Assembly (NCBI GenBank): GCA_035634055.1
Contig: DASQDR010000035.1
Coordinates: forward strand, 1 to 21,494
DNA length: 21,494 nt
Reading direction: 5' to 3'
Source of the DNA: JAICTV01 sp035634055
Lineage (GTDB): Bacteria; Planctomycetota; Phycisphaerae; Tepidisphaerales; Tepidisphaeraceae
Shown here: positions 7,137 through 14,076 of the stretch, one piece after another
How positions within the stretch are numbered: position 1 is the stretch's first letter
Layout of the letters: each line of letters starts with the position of its first letter
Program-made: the position numbers and the translations under genes
The notes under the pieces: generated by a model
Database searches by the model: none
What the model was told of the DNA's origin: nothing
The model's input: only the letters and a program-made list of their open reading frames with translations

Positions 7137-9098
7137 ATGACCGCGAACTTTCCTGCCGCCGATCTTGTCGCCCCGCCGGGGGCGTCCGCCGACGCCGCAG
7201 GCGCGCGGGCGGGCGCGGCGGCAGGGGCCCGGGCGTGGACGGACCGGAAGGTGCTCACGCTGCTGGTCGTCGCGCTGCTCGGCATCTACGGCCTGCTCCA
7301 GAACCGCTACTGGGTCCCCAGCGGCGACAGCGAGGTCTACATCTCCATCGCCCGCAACTTGGCGCGCGACGGCAAGTACGAGTTCAACGGGCAACCCGTC
7401 GCGATGGTTCCGCCCGGCTGGCCGGTGGTGATGGCGGCGGTGATGAAGGTGACGCCTTACTTCCTGCCGCTGAAACTGCTGGCGATGGGGTGCGTGATCG
7501 GCTTCCTGGTCACCGGCTATCGCATCGCGCGGCGGTTCGTCTCGCCCGAGCGGGCGGCGGTGGCGATCCTGGTCACGTCGGTCCTCTCGGTGGTCTACCC
7601 GGCAACCTACTGGCTCATTAGCGAGGGGCTGTTCTGCTTCGTCTCGGCGCTCGCCCTGCTCCTGGCGATGCAGGTGCGCGAGGGGCGGCAGCAGTGGTGG
7701 CGCATCGGGTTGCTGGCGCTGCTCTGCGGCGCGGCCGTGTCGGTGCGGTGGGCGGGCGTGCTGGGGATGTTCCTCGTCGCCGCCGCGCTGTTGCAGGGCG
7801 GGTTCTGGCCGAAGGACCGGCGCATCTGGATCGCGCTGCTGCTGTCGACGGCGGTGGCGGGCGGGACGTTTTTCGGACTGCGCGAGGTGCTGCGCGTCAC
7901 GCCCGCCGAGGCCAAGGCGGCCGAGGCGTTCGGCGGCGCCGGCGAGGACACCGGCGCGCAGCCCATCGCCGTCGACAAGCAGATCGCCACCGAATACAAG
8001 CTCGTCACCGGCACCGCCAACTCCGCCAGCTACCCGGAGCGGCTGATCGGATGGGGGCGATGGCTGGCGTTCTTCTTCTGGCAACCCTTCCGCGCCGCCG
8101 CCGCCAGCCACGCCCTGAGCCTGCTCTGCAACGCGCTGGGGTGGATCCTGCTGTTCCTCATCATGCTGGCGGCACTGCTGGGCGCGCTGCGCGGGCAGTG
8201 GCTGTGGATCGCGGTGCTGGCCTACTGCGGCGCGCTGGCGATGAACTGGCCGATCCCCAACGCGCGCTACCTGGTGCCGGTGTCGTTCCTGCTCACGGTG
8301 GGGGTGCTGATCGGCGCCGAGGAGATCCGCTCGCGCGCCGCCGACCCGCTGTGGCGCAGCGGCTTCGCGGCGTTCCTCGGCGGCTTCGCGGCGATGCTGC
8401 TCTGCGTCGCCGCGTGCAGCGGGATCGCGCCGCCCGAGCGGCGCGACCAGTTGGAGCAATACGTTCTTCCCGCCGCGTTCGTGCTCGGCGCGGCCGTCGC
8501 GTTTGCCGTCACGTATCGCACGTCGATCGGGCGGCTGCCGTGGGCGGGGGTGGTGCAGGGGTGCGTGGTGCTGTTCGTGGGCGGCACCGCGGCGTGCAAC
8601 CTCGCACTGTACGCGCTCGAGGTGAGCGTCGAGCGTTCGCGCGACTTTTACGCCAGCTATGAGGCGGGGCTGAACCAGAGCCTGATCGCGGCGGTCAAGT
8701 ATTTGTCCGACCGCGGCGTGCAGGACGGGCAGGTCGCGGTCAGCAGCCGCTACCAGAACCTCGGCCGCACGCGCTCCAGCCCGTTCGGCCTGCGCGCGAC
8801 CACGCTGCTGACCGGCCGCGCGGTCGAGCAGGTCCCGTGGAAGCTCACCGGCCCACCGTCGACGCGATTGCGGTCGTGGCTGAACCATCAGCAGATCGAG
8901 TACTACCTCTACCAACCGCCGGTCAGCCCCTGGCGCGTCGGCCACCTGCGGCTGGGGTGGTGGGAACAAAAGGTCACCGGCGTCGCCCCCGAACAGGACC
9001 GCGCGGGCTGGCGGCTGTACAAGGTCAACGACGACAAGATGCCCGAAGTCGTCCCCCCGCCCGCGCCCAACTGGCCGACGCGCGTGCCGGGGCTGTAG
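7137..9098 (+). CDS. GT-C (GT39/ArnT-like) integral membrane glycosyltransferase
   Basis: A 653-residue polytopic protein. After a cytoplasmic Ala/Gly-rich N terminus (1-35), a first membrane helix (about 38-55) is followed by PSGDSEVYISIARNLARDGK (61-80), then YEFNGQPVAMVPPGWPVVMA. This is the characteristic first external loop of GT39/ArnT-type enzymes, with the acidic catalytic/metal residue probably Asp64. About ten hydrophobic segments follow to about residue 545, including NWPIPNARYLVPVSFLL, and the last 110 residues form a soluble extracytoplasmic domain. Such enzymes transfer a sugar from a polyprenyl-phosphate donor to a lipid or protein outside the inner membrane. ATG 7137 is chosen because the preceding in-frame sequence (ATG at 6912) is unconserved-looking Arg/Gly/Ala-rich; no good ribosome-binding site supports either. 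The GT2 gene at 12425-13552 could make the polyprenyl-phosphate sugar donor. Confidence 0.82.
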   Translation: MTANFPAADLVAPPGASADAAGARAGAAAGARAWTDRKVLTLLVVALLGIYGLLQNRYWVPSGDSEVYISIARNLARDGKYEFNGQPVAMVPPGWPVVMAAVMKVTPYFLPLKLLAMGCVIGFLVTGYRIARRFVSPERAAVAILVTSVLSVVYPATYWLISEGLFCFVSALALLLAMQVREGRQQWWRIGLLALLCGAAVSVRWAGVLGMFLVAAALLQGGFWPKDRRIWIALLLSTAVAGGTFFGLREVLRVTPAEAKAAEAFGGAGEDTGAQPIAVDKQIATEYKLVTGTANSASYPERLIGWGRWLAFFFWQPFRAAAASHALSLLCNALGWILLFLIMLAALLGALRGQWLWIAVLAYCGALAMNWPIPNARYLVPVSFLLTVGVLIGAEEIRSRAADPLWRSGFAAFLGGFAAMLLCVAACSGIAPPERRDQLEQYVLPAAFVLGAAVAFAVTYRTSIGRLPWAGVVQGCVVLFVGGTAACNLALYALEVSVERSRDFYASYEAGLNQSLIAAVKYLSDRGVQDGQVAVSSRYQNLGRTRSSPFGLRATTLLTGRAVEQVPWKLTGPPSTRLRSWLNHQQIEYYLYQPPVSPWRVGHLRLGWWEQKVTGVAPEQDRAGWRLYKVNDDKMPEVVPPPAPNWPTRVPGL

Positions 9099-9102
9099 GG
9101 AG

Positions 9103-9201
9103 GGAATGGTGAACGATGAATGCTGAATGCTGAACGAGGAAATGCAATAATGCCGAGGCGCGCAACGGGCGCGCGTTCTGCCATTCATCATTCAGCATTC
9201 C
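9103..9201. repeat. 99-bp inverted-repeat element (MITE- or REP-like)
   Basis: The ends 9103-9122 (GGAATGGTGAACGATGAATG) and 9182-9201 are inverted copies matching at 18 of 20 positions; an alternative exact 12-bp pairing is 9118-9129 with 9189-9200. Inside is a second hairpin, GCGCGC (9158-9163), a 5-nt loop and GCGCGC (9169-9174). It fills the gap between the GT-C and GT9 genes almost exactly. The GAATG(C/A)TGAATGATG wording resembles short repeats scattered in other bacterial genomes. No transposase and no clear target-site duplication are seen. As RNA it would fold into a long stem that could affect expression of the next gene. Confidence 0.7.
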
Positions 9202-9210
9202 TCCTCCTCC

Positions 9211-10644
9211 GTGCCTTCTTCCCCCTTCCATCCTGATGACGCCAAAGTCGTGATTCCGGTCGTGGCGGGGATCGGCAACGCGCTGTTGGCGGTGCCGATG
9301 GTGCGGCGGCTGAAGCGCGCGCTGCCGGGATGCCGCATCAGCGTGCTGGCGCTGATCGAACCGATGGCGGACGTCTTCCGCCGGCTGCCGGAGGTGGACG
9401 AGGTGATCGTCACCGGCAAGGGCGCCAAGGGCTTGTGGCGCATGGTGCGGGCGTCGCGCAGGCGCCGGGCGGACGTGTTCCTCGTGCCGTTCCCGTCCAA
9501 CCGTTGGCAGTACGCGCTGCTCGCGCTGCTGAGCGGGGCGCGGCGGCGGGTGATGCACGGCTACCCCGTCGGCTACTTCGCCGCGCTGCACTTCCTTCCC
9601 GCCGACCGCCTGCCGGCCGAGCGGCACGTTCACGACGTGCGGCAGAACCTGAACTTGCTGACGATGCTCGGCATCGCCGCGCCGGCGGATGAGCCGCCGG
9701 TGTTTCCGCTGACCGACACGGATCGCGGCCGCGCGGGCGAGCTGCTCCGCGGCGCGGGCGTGCCGGACCGCGCGCGACCGATCGTCGTCCACGCCGGCAG
9801 CGCGCGCACCGTTCTCGCCCGGGCGAAGCGCTGGCCGCCCGCGCTGTACGCGGAACTGATCCGCGCGGTCGCGCTGGAAGGCATCGGACCGGTGGTGGTG
9901 GTTGAAGGCCCCGACGAGGCGGGCGTCGCCGACGACATCCTCCAACACCTGGAACGCACCGATAGCCGCGGCGCCACCGCGTCGCCGGCCGCTGGTCCGA
10001 TCCCTTCTCGTGCAGCCGTTGCCGCGGACACGCCGCGCGCTGCGGACGCCCCACGCGCCGCGGGCGACACGGGCGACCCACGCGAACCAAGCGCCCCACG
10101 CGCCGTAGGCGCCGCTGGCGGCGCACGCGCAACGGCGGTGCCCCACGTCGTCCGCCTGACGGGGCCCCTCGCGGAGGCCGCGGCGGTGCTGGAGCGGGCG
10201 GCGCTGTACGTCGGCTCCGATTCCGGCCTGGCGCACCTTGCCGCCGCCGTCGGCACGCCCGCGGTGACGCTCTTCGCGCCGGCGGACCCGGATCGGGTCT
10301 GCCCGTTCGGCAACCGGGATCGGGTGGTGCAAGCGCCGGTGCCGTGCGCCCCGTGCGCGCAGTACCCGTGGCACGCGGCTGAGCCGAAGGTGTTGTGTAC
10401 TGCGCCATACTGCATCGAGCGGATCAGCGTGGAGCAGGTGGTGGCGAAGGTGCGGGACGCGAAGGGGACCGCAGGCGTAAACGCCTGGGGCGTAGCCCGG
10501 GCAGGCGACGCGGGCGCGGGGGGAACGCCGTCACGCGAAAGCGCATCACGCGAGGGCGCGTCACGCGAGAGCGCATCACGAGAGAGCGCGTCGAGCGAAG
10601 GCGCGTCGAGCGAGGGTGCGTCACGCGCGGGGGCGGGCGCGTGA
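9211..10644 (+). CDS. GT9 family (heptosyltransferase-like) glycosyltransferase with repeat expansions
   Basis: Up to 477 residues, well above the roughly 330-360 usual for ADP-heptose:LPS heptosyltransferases. Family features are the N-terminal GIGNALLAVPMVRRLKRALPG (20-40), VVHAGSART (192-200) and the donor-binding SDSGLAHLAAAVGTPAVTLF (336-355), then DPDRVCPFG. C-terminal cysteines are CAPC (379-382), CTAPYC (396-401) and a family-like IERISVEQV. Two additions explain the length: an Ala/Pro/Arg-rich insert at about 250-311 within the C-terminal domain, and a Ser/Arg/Glu/Gly/Ala repeat tail at 441-477. The start is uncertain: GTG 9211 abuts the inverted-repeat element and lies in pyrimidine-rich repeat DNA without a ribosome-binding site; GTG 9250 (MIPVVAGIGNALL) fits the family better. 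Its stop overlaps the next gene's start (GTGA). It probably transfers a heptose or similar sugar to LPS or another glycolipid at the inner face of the membrane. Confidence 0.85.
   Translation: MPSSPFHPDDAKVVIPVVAGIGNALLAVPMVRRLKRALPGCRISVLALIEPMADVFRRLPEVDEVIVTGKGAKGLWRMVRASRRRRADVFLVPFPSNRWQYALLALLSGARRRVMHGYPVGYFAALHFLPADRLPAERHVHDVRQNLNLLTMLGIAAPADEPPVFPLTDTDRGRAGELLRGAGVPDRARPIVVHAGSARTVLARAKRWPPALYAELIRAVALEGIGPVVVVEGPDEAGVADDILQHLERTDSRGATASPAAGPIPSRAAVAADTPRAADAPRAAGDTGDPREPSAPRAVGAAGGARATAVPHVVRLTGPLAEAAAVLERAALYVGSDSGLAHLAAAVGTPAVTLFAPADPDRVCPFGNRDRVVQAPVPCAPCAQYPWHAAEPKVLCTAPYCIERISVEQVVAKVRDAKGTAGVNAWGVARAGDAGAGGTPSRESASREGASRESASRESASSEGASSEGASRAGAGA
10531..10635 (+). repeat. 15-bp tandem repeat, seven units, in the GT9 coding tail
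   Basis: Units of the form TCACGCGA(A/G)(A/G)GCGC(A/G) run at 10531, 10546, 10561, 10576, 10591, 10606 and 10621. They are in frame and encode Ser-(Arg/Ser)-Glu-(Ser/Gly)-Ala pentapeptides, the last degenerate. The array ends nine bases before the GT9 stop, next to the coupled start of the following gene. Changes in unit number would keep the frame. Confidence 0.92.
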
Positions 10645-11600
10645 CGGAGGTGGTCGGTCAACCCGTCAGGGCGGAGGCCTCACCGCGCCGCGCGCGACGC
10701 GCGGCTTGGGTCCGCGTTGTCACGTGGTTGATCTGCGCGATCGTCCTCGCCTTCGTCACCGTCGCGCTGGTCAAGCAGTTCCGCCAGGTGGAGTGGTCGC
10801 AGGTGCGCTTCCGCCCGGTACCGGCGCTGCTGGCGGTGTTGTGCATCCTCGGCGTCTCGGTGACGCAGCTCGTGGCGCGGTGGACGCTGCTGCTGGCATA
10901 CGGGCAGCGGCTGCCCTGGCGGGCGCAGCTCCAGGCGGCATGGGTGCCGCAGCTCGGGAAGTACGTGCCGGGCGGGCTAGCCTCCGTCGGCGGCGCGGTC
11001 TACCTCCTCCGCAAGCATGGCGTCCCGGGCGCGATCGGGCTGAGCGTGGCCGTGCTGCTCGACGCGCTGGCGGTGATGGCGGGGCTGATCGTCTCGGCGC
11101 CGCTGCTGGTCTCCGGGCCGGTGCGCCAGCGCATGCCGCACGCGTGGATGGCTGGCGCGGCGCTGATCGTCGCTGGCCTGCTCACGCTTCACCCAAAGGT
11201 ATTCGTCGGCCTGCTGAACTTCGCCCTGCGCAAGGCCCGGCGGCAGCCGATCGCCGACGTCCCGCCGCTCTCGCGCTACCTCTGGCCCGTGCTGGCGAGC
11301 TTCGCGCAGTGGGTGCTGGCGGGGCTCGGGCTGTGGTTCATGACCTGGACCATCACCGACGCGCGGCTCGCGCAGGTGCCGCTCTTCATCGCCAGCGCGG
11401 CGCTGGCCATGACCGTCAGCTACCTCGTACCGCTGTCGCCCGGCGGCCTGGGCGTGCGCGAGGGGATCTACGTCCTGACGCTCAACCAAATTATCGGCCC
11501 CGAGGTCGCCATCGTCGCCCTGGCGATGCGCGTGATCCAGACGATCATCGAACTGGTCCTGGCGGGCGTGGGGGCGTGGGTGGGAAGGGTGAGCGGGTGA
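10641..11600 (+). CDS. Flippase-like multi-pass membrane protein (LPG synthase TM / UPF0104 family)
   Basis: A 319-residue protein with about eight hydrophobic segments starting at residue 27. The signature is WVPQLGKYVPGGLASVGGAVYLLRKHGV (101-128), matching the GRYIPG...YLLRRxGV block of the family that includes the membrane part of lysylphosphatidylglycerol synthase (MprF), AglD and YbhN. Towards the end SYLVPLSPGGLGVREGIYVL is also typical. Proteins of this family found beside glycosyltransferases are thought to move or present lipid-linked substrates across the membrane. The start GTG at 10641 overlaps the preceding TGA (GTGA), giving translational coupling; the open frame upstream of it is the shadow of the GT9 tail repeats. 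No aminoacyl-transferase domain is attached, so lipid lysylation is unlikely. Confidence 0.85.
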   Translation: MTEVVGQPVRAEASPRRARRAAWVRVVTWLICAIVLAFVTVALVKQFRQVEWSQVRFRPVPALLAVLCILGVSVTQLVARWTLLLAYGQRLPWRAQLQAAWVPQLGKYVPGGLASVGGAVYLLRKHGVPGAIGLSVAVLLDALAVMAGLIVSAPLLVSGPVRQRMPHAWMAGAALIVAGLLTLHPKVFVGLLNFALRKARRQPIADVPPLSRYLWPVLASFAQWVLAGLGLWFMTWTITDARLAQVPLFIASAALAMTVSYLVPLSPGGLGVREGIYVLTLNQIIGPEVAIVALAMRVIQTIIELVLAGVGAWVGRVSG

Positions 11601-11636
11601 GAGGAAGCAGAGCCGGCCGTTCGCCCATCCGCCCAC

Positions 11637-12341
11637 TCACCCCCTCGTTCGACCGAGCACGAAAATAAACTGGTACTGCAAGTACGGCAGCGCGCTGAGG
11701 GCCTTGCCCGCCAGGCGGGCGGCGGCGCGCTTGAGGTTCGTGTTCTTGAAGACCGGCGGGCCCCAGTCGGTGCCGGTCTTTACCACCGTCAGCTGCGACT
11801 GCTCGAACAGCCGCTTCCAGTTCCAGTAGCTGGCGCGGAACTCCATCGGCTGCTCGGTCTTGACGTAAAAGTTGGGGACGATGACCACCGCGCGCCCGCC
11901 GGGGCGGAGGACGCGCGCGATCTCCGCGACGCCGCGGCGGACGTCGGGGAAGTGCTCGAGCGCGCCGTTGCAGAACAGCCGGTCGAACGATGCGTCCGCC
12001 AAGGGCAGGGCGGTACCGTCGGCCTGGAGCCACAGGACCTCCGGCGTGTGCCGCCGCGCCAGTTCCAGCCCGGTGCGGGAGAAGTCGAGCCCGACGGCGC
12101 GGCGCGCGTTGCCGTCGATCTTCGCCAGCCGCGTCGCCCACCCAGCCCCGCAGCCGAGGTCAAAGAAGTCGCTGCCGGCCAGCGGCTGAAGGTGCCGCAG
12201 CGCGTGCCAGATCCGCCGCTCGTCCGGGCGGGCGGCGTCCTCGGCGAAGTGGTACTCCGAATCGTAAAAATCGCGCGGCGCGGCGGTCGTCATCAGGGGC
12301 ACATCATCATCAAATCGCGCGGCGATGTCATCGGCATGCAT
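11637..12341 (-). CDS. Class I SAM-dependent methyltransferase
   Basis: A 234-residue protein with motif I FFDLGCGAGWATRLA (59-73), the acidic strand-2 end VGLDFS (83-88), QADGTALPLADASFDRLFCNGALEHF (106-131) and the motif III region IARVLRPGGRAVVIVPNFYVK. This is the Methyltransf_11/UbiE-like fold used on small molecules, sugars and lipids. The ATG at 12341 gives the longest version; a second ATG at 12293 (MTTAAPRDFY) is possible, and neither has a clear ribosome-binding site. It ends 36 bp from the convergent flippase-like gene and lies downstream of the GT2 gene on the same strand, separated by a strong hairpin at 12356-12384. Substrate unknown; context suggests a glycan or lipid intermediate. 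Confidence 0.83.
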   Translation of the reverse strand: MHADDIAARFDDDVPLMTTAAPRDFYDSEYHFAEDAARPDERRIWHALRHLQPLAGSDFFDLGCGAGWATRLAKIDGNARRAVGLDFSRTGLELARRHTPEVLWLQADGTALPLADASFDRLFCNGALEHFPDVRRGVAEIARVLRPGGRAVVIVPNFYVKTEQPMEFRASYWNWKRLFEQSQLTVVKTGTDWGPPVFKNTNLKRAAARLAGKALSALPYLQYQFIFVLGRTRG

Positions 12342-12355
12342 TGGCCGGAAAACCA

Positions 12356-12384
12356 GACGTGGTCACCGAAGGGGTGACCACGTC
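12356..12384 (-). terminator. Strong 12-bp hairpin, terminator- or attenuator-like
   Basis: GACGTGGTCACC (12356-12367) and GGTGACCACGTC (12373-12384) form a perfect 12-bp stem around a 5-nt loop. Read on the minus strand, it follows the GT2 stop by 40 nt and is followed by TGGTTTTCC, a weak T-run, just 14 nt before the methyltransferase ATG. It may end GT2 transcription or control read-through into the methyltransferase gene. A dyad bound by a regulator is the alternative. Confidence 0.5.
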
Positions 12385-12424
12385 GCAAGGGAGATCGGGG
12401 TTGCGGCGCGCAAGCGAGCGATGC

Positions 12425-13552
12425 TCAGGCGACGTTGCTCGTCGCGCGTGCGGCGGGGACGCTGACGCTCACGGGGGAGGTGACGAGCGACTCGTCCTGT
12501 TCCTGCTCGGTGGTTTCGACGCCCCACGATTCCTCGAAAAGCCGCGCGACTGCGCGGGCGGGTTCGACCGACGCCATCACCGGGCGCGGCGGGCGCTTGC
12601 CGCCGTAGAGCTTGCGGCGGGCGAGGTAGAGCAGCTCCTCGCTGATCCGCCGGTGCCGCCCCAGCATGTCCGCCAGCAGCGCCAGCACGCCGAGCATGAA
12701 CGACATGGTGATCAGCGTCCCGCTGATCACGATCAGCGAGGTGTAGGGGGCGGTCTTGGCCTTGAGCAGGTACCAGGTGGTGACGAAGCCGGCCATCAGG
12801 ATGCCCGGGACGAACAAAAACATCGCGATGCCGCCGAAGAACTTCAGCGGCTGGATGTCGCGCATCGCGCGCAGGATGATGGGCAGGGAGTTGGTGGCGT
12901 ACTTCAGGATCGAGGAGGCGACGCGGCTCTTGCCGTGCTCGCGCACGCCGCGCACCTTCAGCGGCACCTCCGCCATGCGCAGACCCTTGCTGAACAGGTC
13001 GATGAAGGTTTCCTGCGTGTAGGTGAAGCGGCCGAAGAGGGTCAGGCGGTATGCGGCCTCGCGGTTGAAGGCGCGGAAGCCGCAGCTCACGTCGGTGAAG
13101 CGCGTCCCGCCGCAAACCCAGTTGATGATGGAGGTGACCGCCTTGTTGCCCCAGTACTTGACCGGCGGCATGGTCGGGCGGAGCGCCGGATCGGAGAAGC
13201 GCGAGCAGGTGACGAAGTCGGCGTCGCCCTCGAGGATGGGGTGGACGAGCTTGGCGATGTCGCCGGGGTCGAACTGCCCGTCGCCATCGATGTTGACGAT
13301 AATGTCCGCGCCGCGGCGCATGGCGCGCTCGAGGCCGGTGCCGAAAACCTTTCCCAGCCCCGGGCGGTTGTGCAGGGTGACCACCAGCGCGCCCGCCTCG
13401 GCGGCGCGCTCGGCGGTGGCGTCGGTCGAGCCGTCGTTCATCACGATGACCTCGACCTCGCTGACGCCGGGGATCTTGCGCGGAACGCCGGCGACCACCC
13501 TGGCGATGGTCTTCTCTTCGTTCAGCGCGGGAATGGTGACGACCAGTTTCAT
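12425..13552 (-). CDS. GT2 family polyprenyl-phosphate-type glycosyltransferase with two membrane helices
   Basis: A 375-residue protein of the DPM1/GtrB-like GT2 group. The GT-A domain shows VVTIPALNEEKTIARVV (4-20), VIVMNDGSTD (35-44), and the metal- and nucleotide-binding DGDGQ (89-93), then DVSCGFRAFNREAA (154-167) and QETFIDL (180-186). Two hydrophobic segments follow at about 237-262 and 271-297, then a charged cytoplasmic tail. Such enzymes transfer a sugar from a nucleotide donor to undecaprenyl or dolichyl phosphate at the inner membrane, producing the donor for GT-C enzymes like the one encoded at 7137-9098. The ATG at 13552 starts at the family N terminus and follows GAGGGG by 13 nt; the longer open frame adds only basic, low-complexity residues upstream of the predicted transcription start. 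The sugar cannot be inferred. Confidence 0.88.
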   Translation of the reverse strand: MKLVVTIPALNEEKTIARVVAGVPRKIPGVSEVEVIVMNDGSTDATAERAAEAGALVVTLHNRPGLGKVFGTGLERAMRRGADIIVNIDGDGQFDPGDIAKLVHPILEGDADFVTCSRFSDPALRPTMPPVKYWGNKAVTSIINWVCGGTRFTDVSCGFRAFNREAAYRLTLFGRFTYTQETFIDLFSKGLRMAEVPLKVRGVREHGKSRVASSILKYATNSLPIILRAMRDIQPLKFFGGIAMFLFVPGILMAGFVTTWYLLKAKTAPYTSLIVISGTLITMSFMLGVLALLADMLGRHRRISEELLYLARRKLYGGKRPPRPVMASVEPARAVARLFEESWGVETTEQEQDESLVTSPVSVSVPAARATSNVA

Positions 13553-13596
13553 CGTTTCGTGATTCCCCTCACCCGACCGGGCCCGCAAAACGCGGG

Positions 13597-13625
13597 AGGA
13601 TAGCAACATGGGCAAACGGCAACAA
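13597..13625 (-). promoter_or_regulatory. Possible promoter of the GT2 gene
   Basis: On the minus strand TTGTTG (13625-13620) and TATCCT (13602-13597) are 17 bp apart, with transcription starting near 13590 and a leader of about 38 nt. A CCCGC/GCGGG dyad (13582-13586 and 13592-13596) lies directly over the predicted start and could be an operator or a leader hairpin. Confidence 0.35.
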
Positions 13626-13859
13626 GGACGCCGGCGCGCGGCCCGACGTTTCATTGTCGGCCGGAGGATACTCCAAACTGCTACGACCGCGCGACGAAGC
13701 GCGCCCGCGCGACAGCGAAAAAACGTCGTCTCCGTCCGGTAAGGCGCGGCGGAGGTGACGGATTAACGACCCGTCCCCACGCGGTGTGAAGATGGGTGAT
13801 TCCGCGGAGGGGTGTCACGCCGAGTGCACGTGTGGGCCATCCGACGCGTGGCTTGCTCA

Positions 13860-13911
13860 TCATCCCCGCGCGTCTTCCCCGCGTGTCGTCCCCGCGTGTC
13901 GTCCCCGCGTG
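13860..13911. repeat. 13-bp tandem repeat, four units
   Basis: Units TCATCCCCGCGCG, TCTTCCCCGCGTG, and TCGTCCCCGCGTG twice, at 13860, 13873, 13886 and 13899. The last two are identical, suggesting recent duplication by slippage. 13 bp is not a multiple of three, and no gene crosses it. Confidence 0.88.
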
Positions 13912-13946
13912 GCGCGACCGGCTGGCACCCCGAGCCGTACCGGGTT

Positions 13947-13981
13947 GTCATCCCGAAGCGTACTCGCGAGGGATCTCGGGA
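13947..13981. repeat. Dispersed-type repeat with inverted ends
   Basis: GTCATCCCGAAGCG at 13947-13960 followed by GAGGGATCTCGGGA ending at 13981. TCCCGA (13951-13956) and TCGGGA (13976-13981) are inverted. The wording closely resembles GTCATCC(T/C)GAGCG...GAAGGATCT repeats that are common between genes in many bacterial phyla. The similarity is from memory, not from a search. Confidence 0.45.
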
Positions 13982-14076
13982 CGGGGAGCGGCTCGCACGC
14001 CCGACACCCCGAGAGCGCGCCCGGCAGGAGTCTGAGAATCAGGTGGCGTAACCGCACCAGCCGCGCGTAAGCGCGG

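Larger units (their letters stand above)
13553..14076. other. Intergenic region without a convincing gene
   Basis: 524 bp between the GT2 and protease genes. It contains the GT2 promoter candidate near the left side, a 13-bp tandem repeat (13860-13911) and a dispersed-type repeat with an inverted TCCCGA/TCGGGA pair (13951-13981). Short open frames of 60-94 codons exist on both strands but have no start signals or recognisable similarity. Confidence 0.65.

Noticed and set aside
6867..9191. 774-codon minus-strand frame opposite the GT-C gene
   Set aside because: Antisense shadow rich in Arg, Gln, His and Asp; the plus-strand frame encodes a clear membrane glycosyltransferase.
13681..13863. 60-codon minus-strand frame in the GT2/protease spacer
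   Set aside because: No ribosome-binding site, basic composition, no recognisable family.
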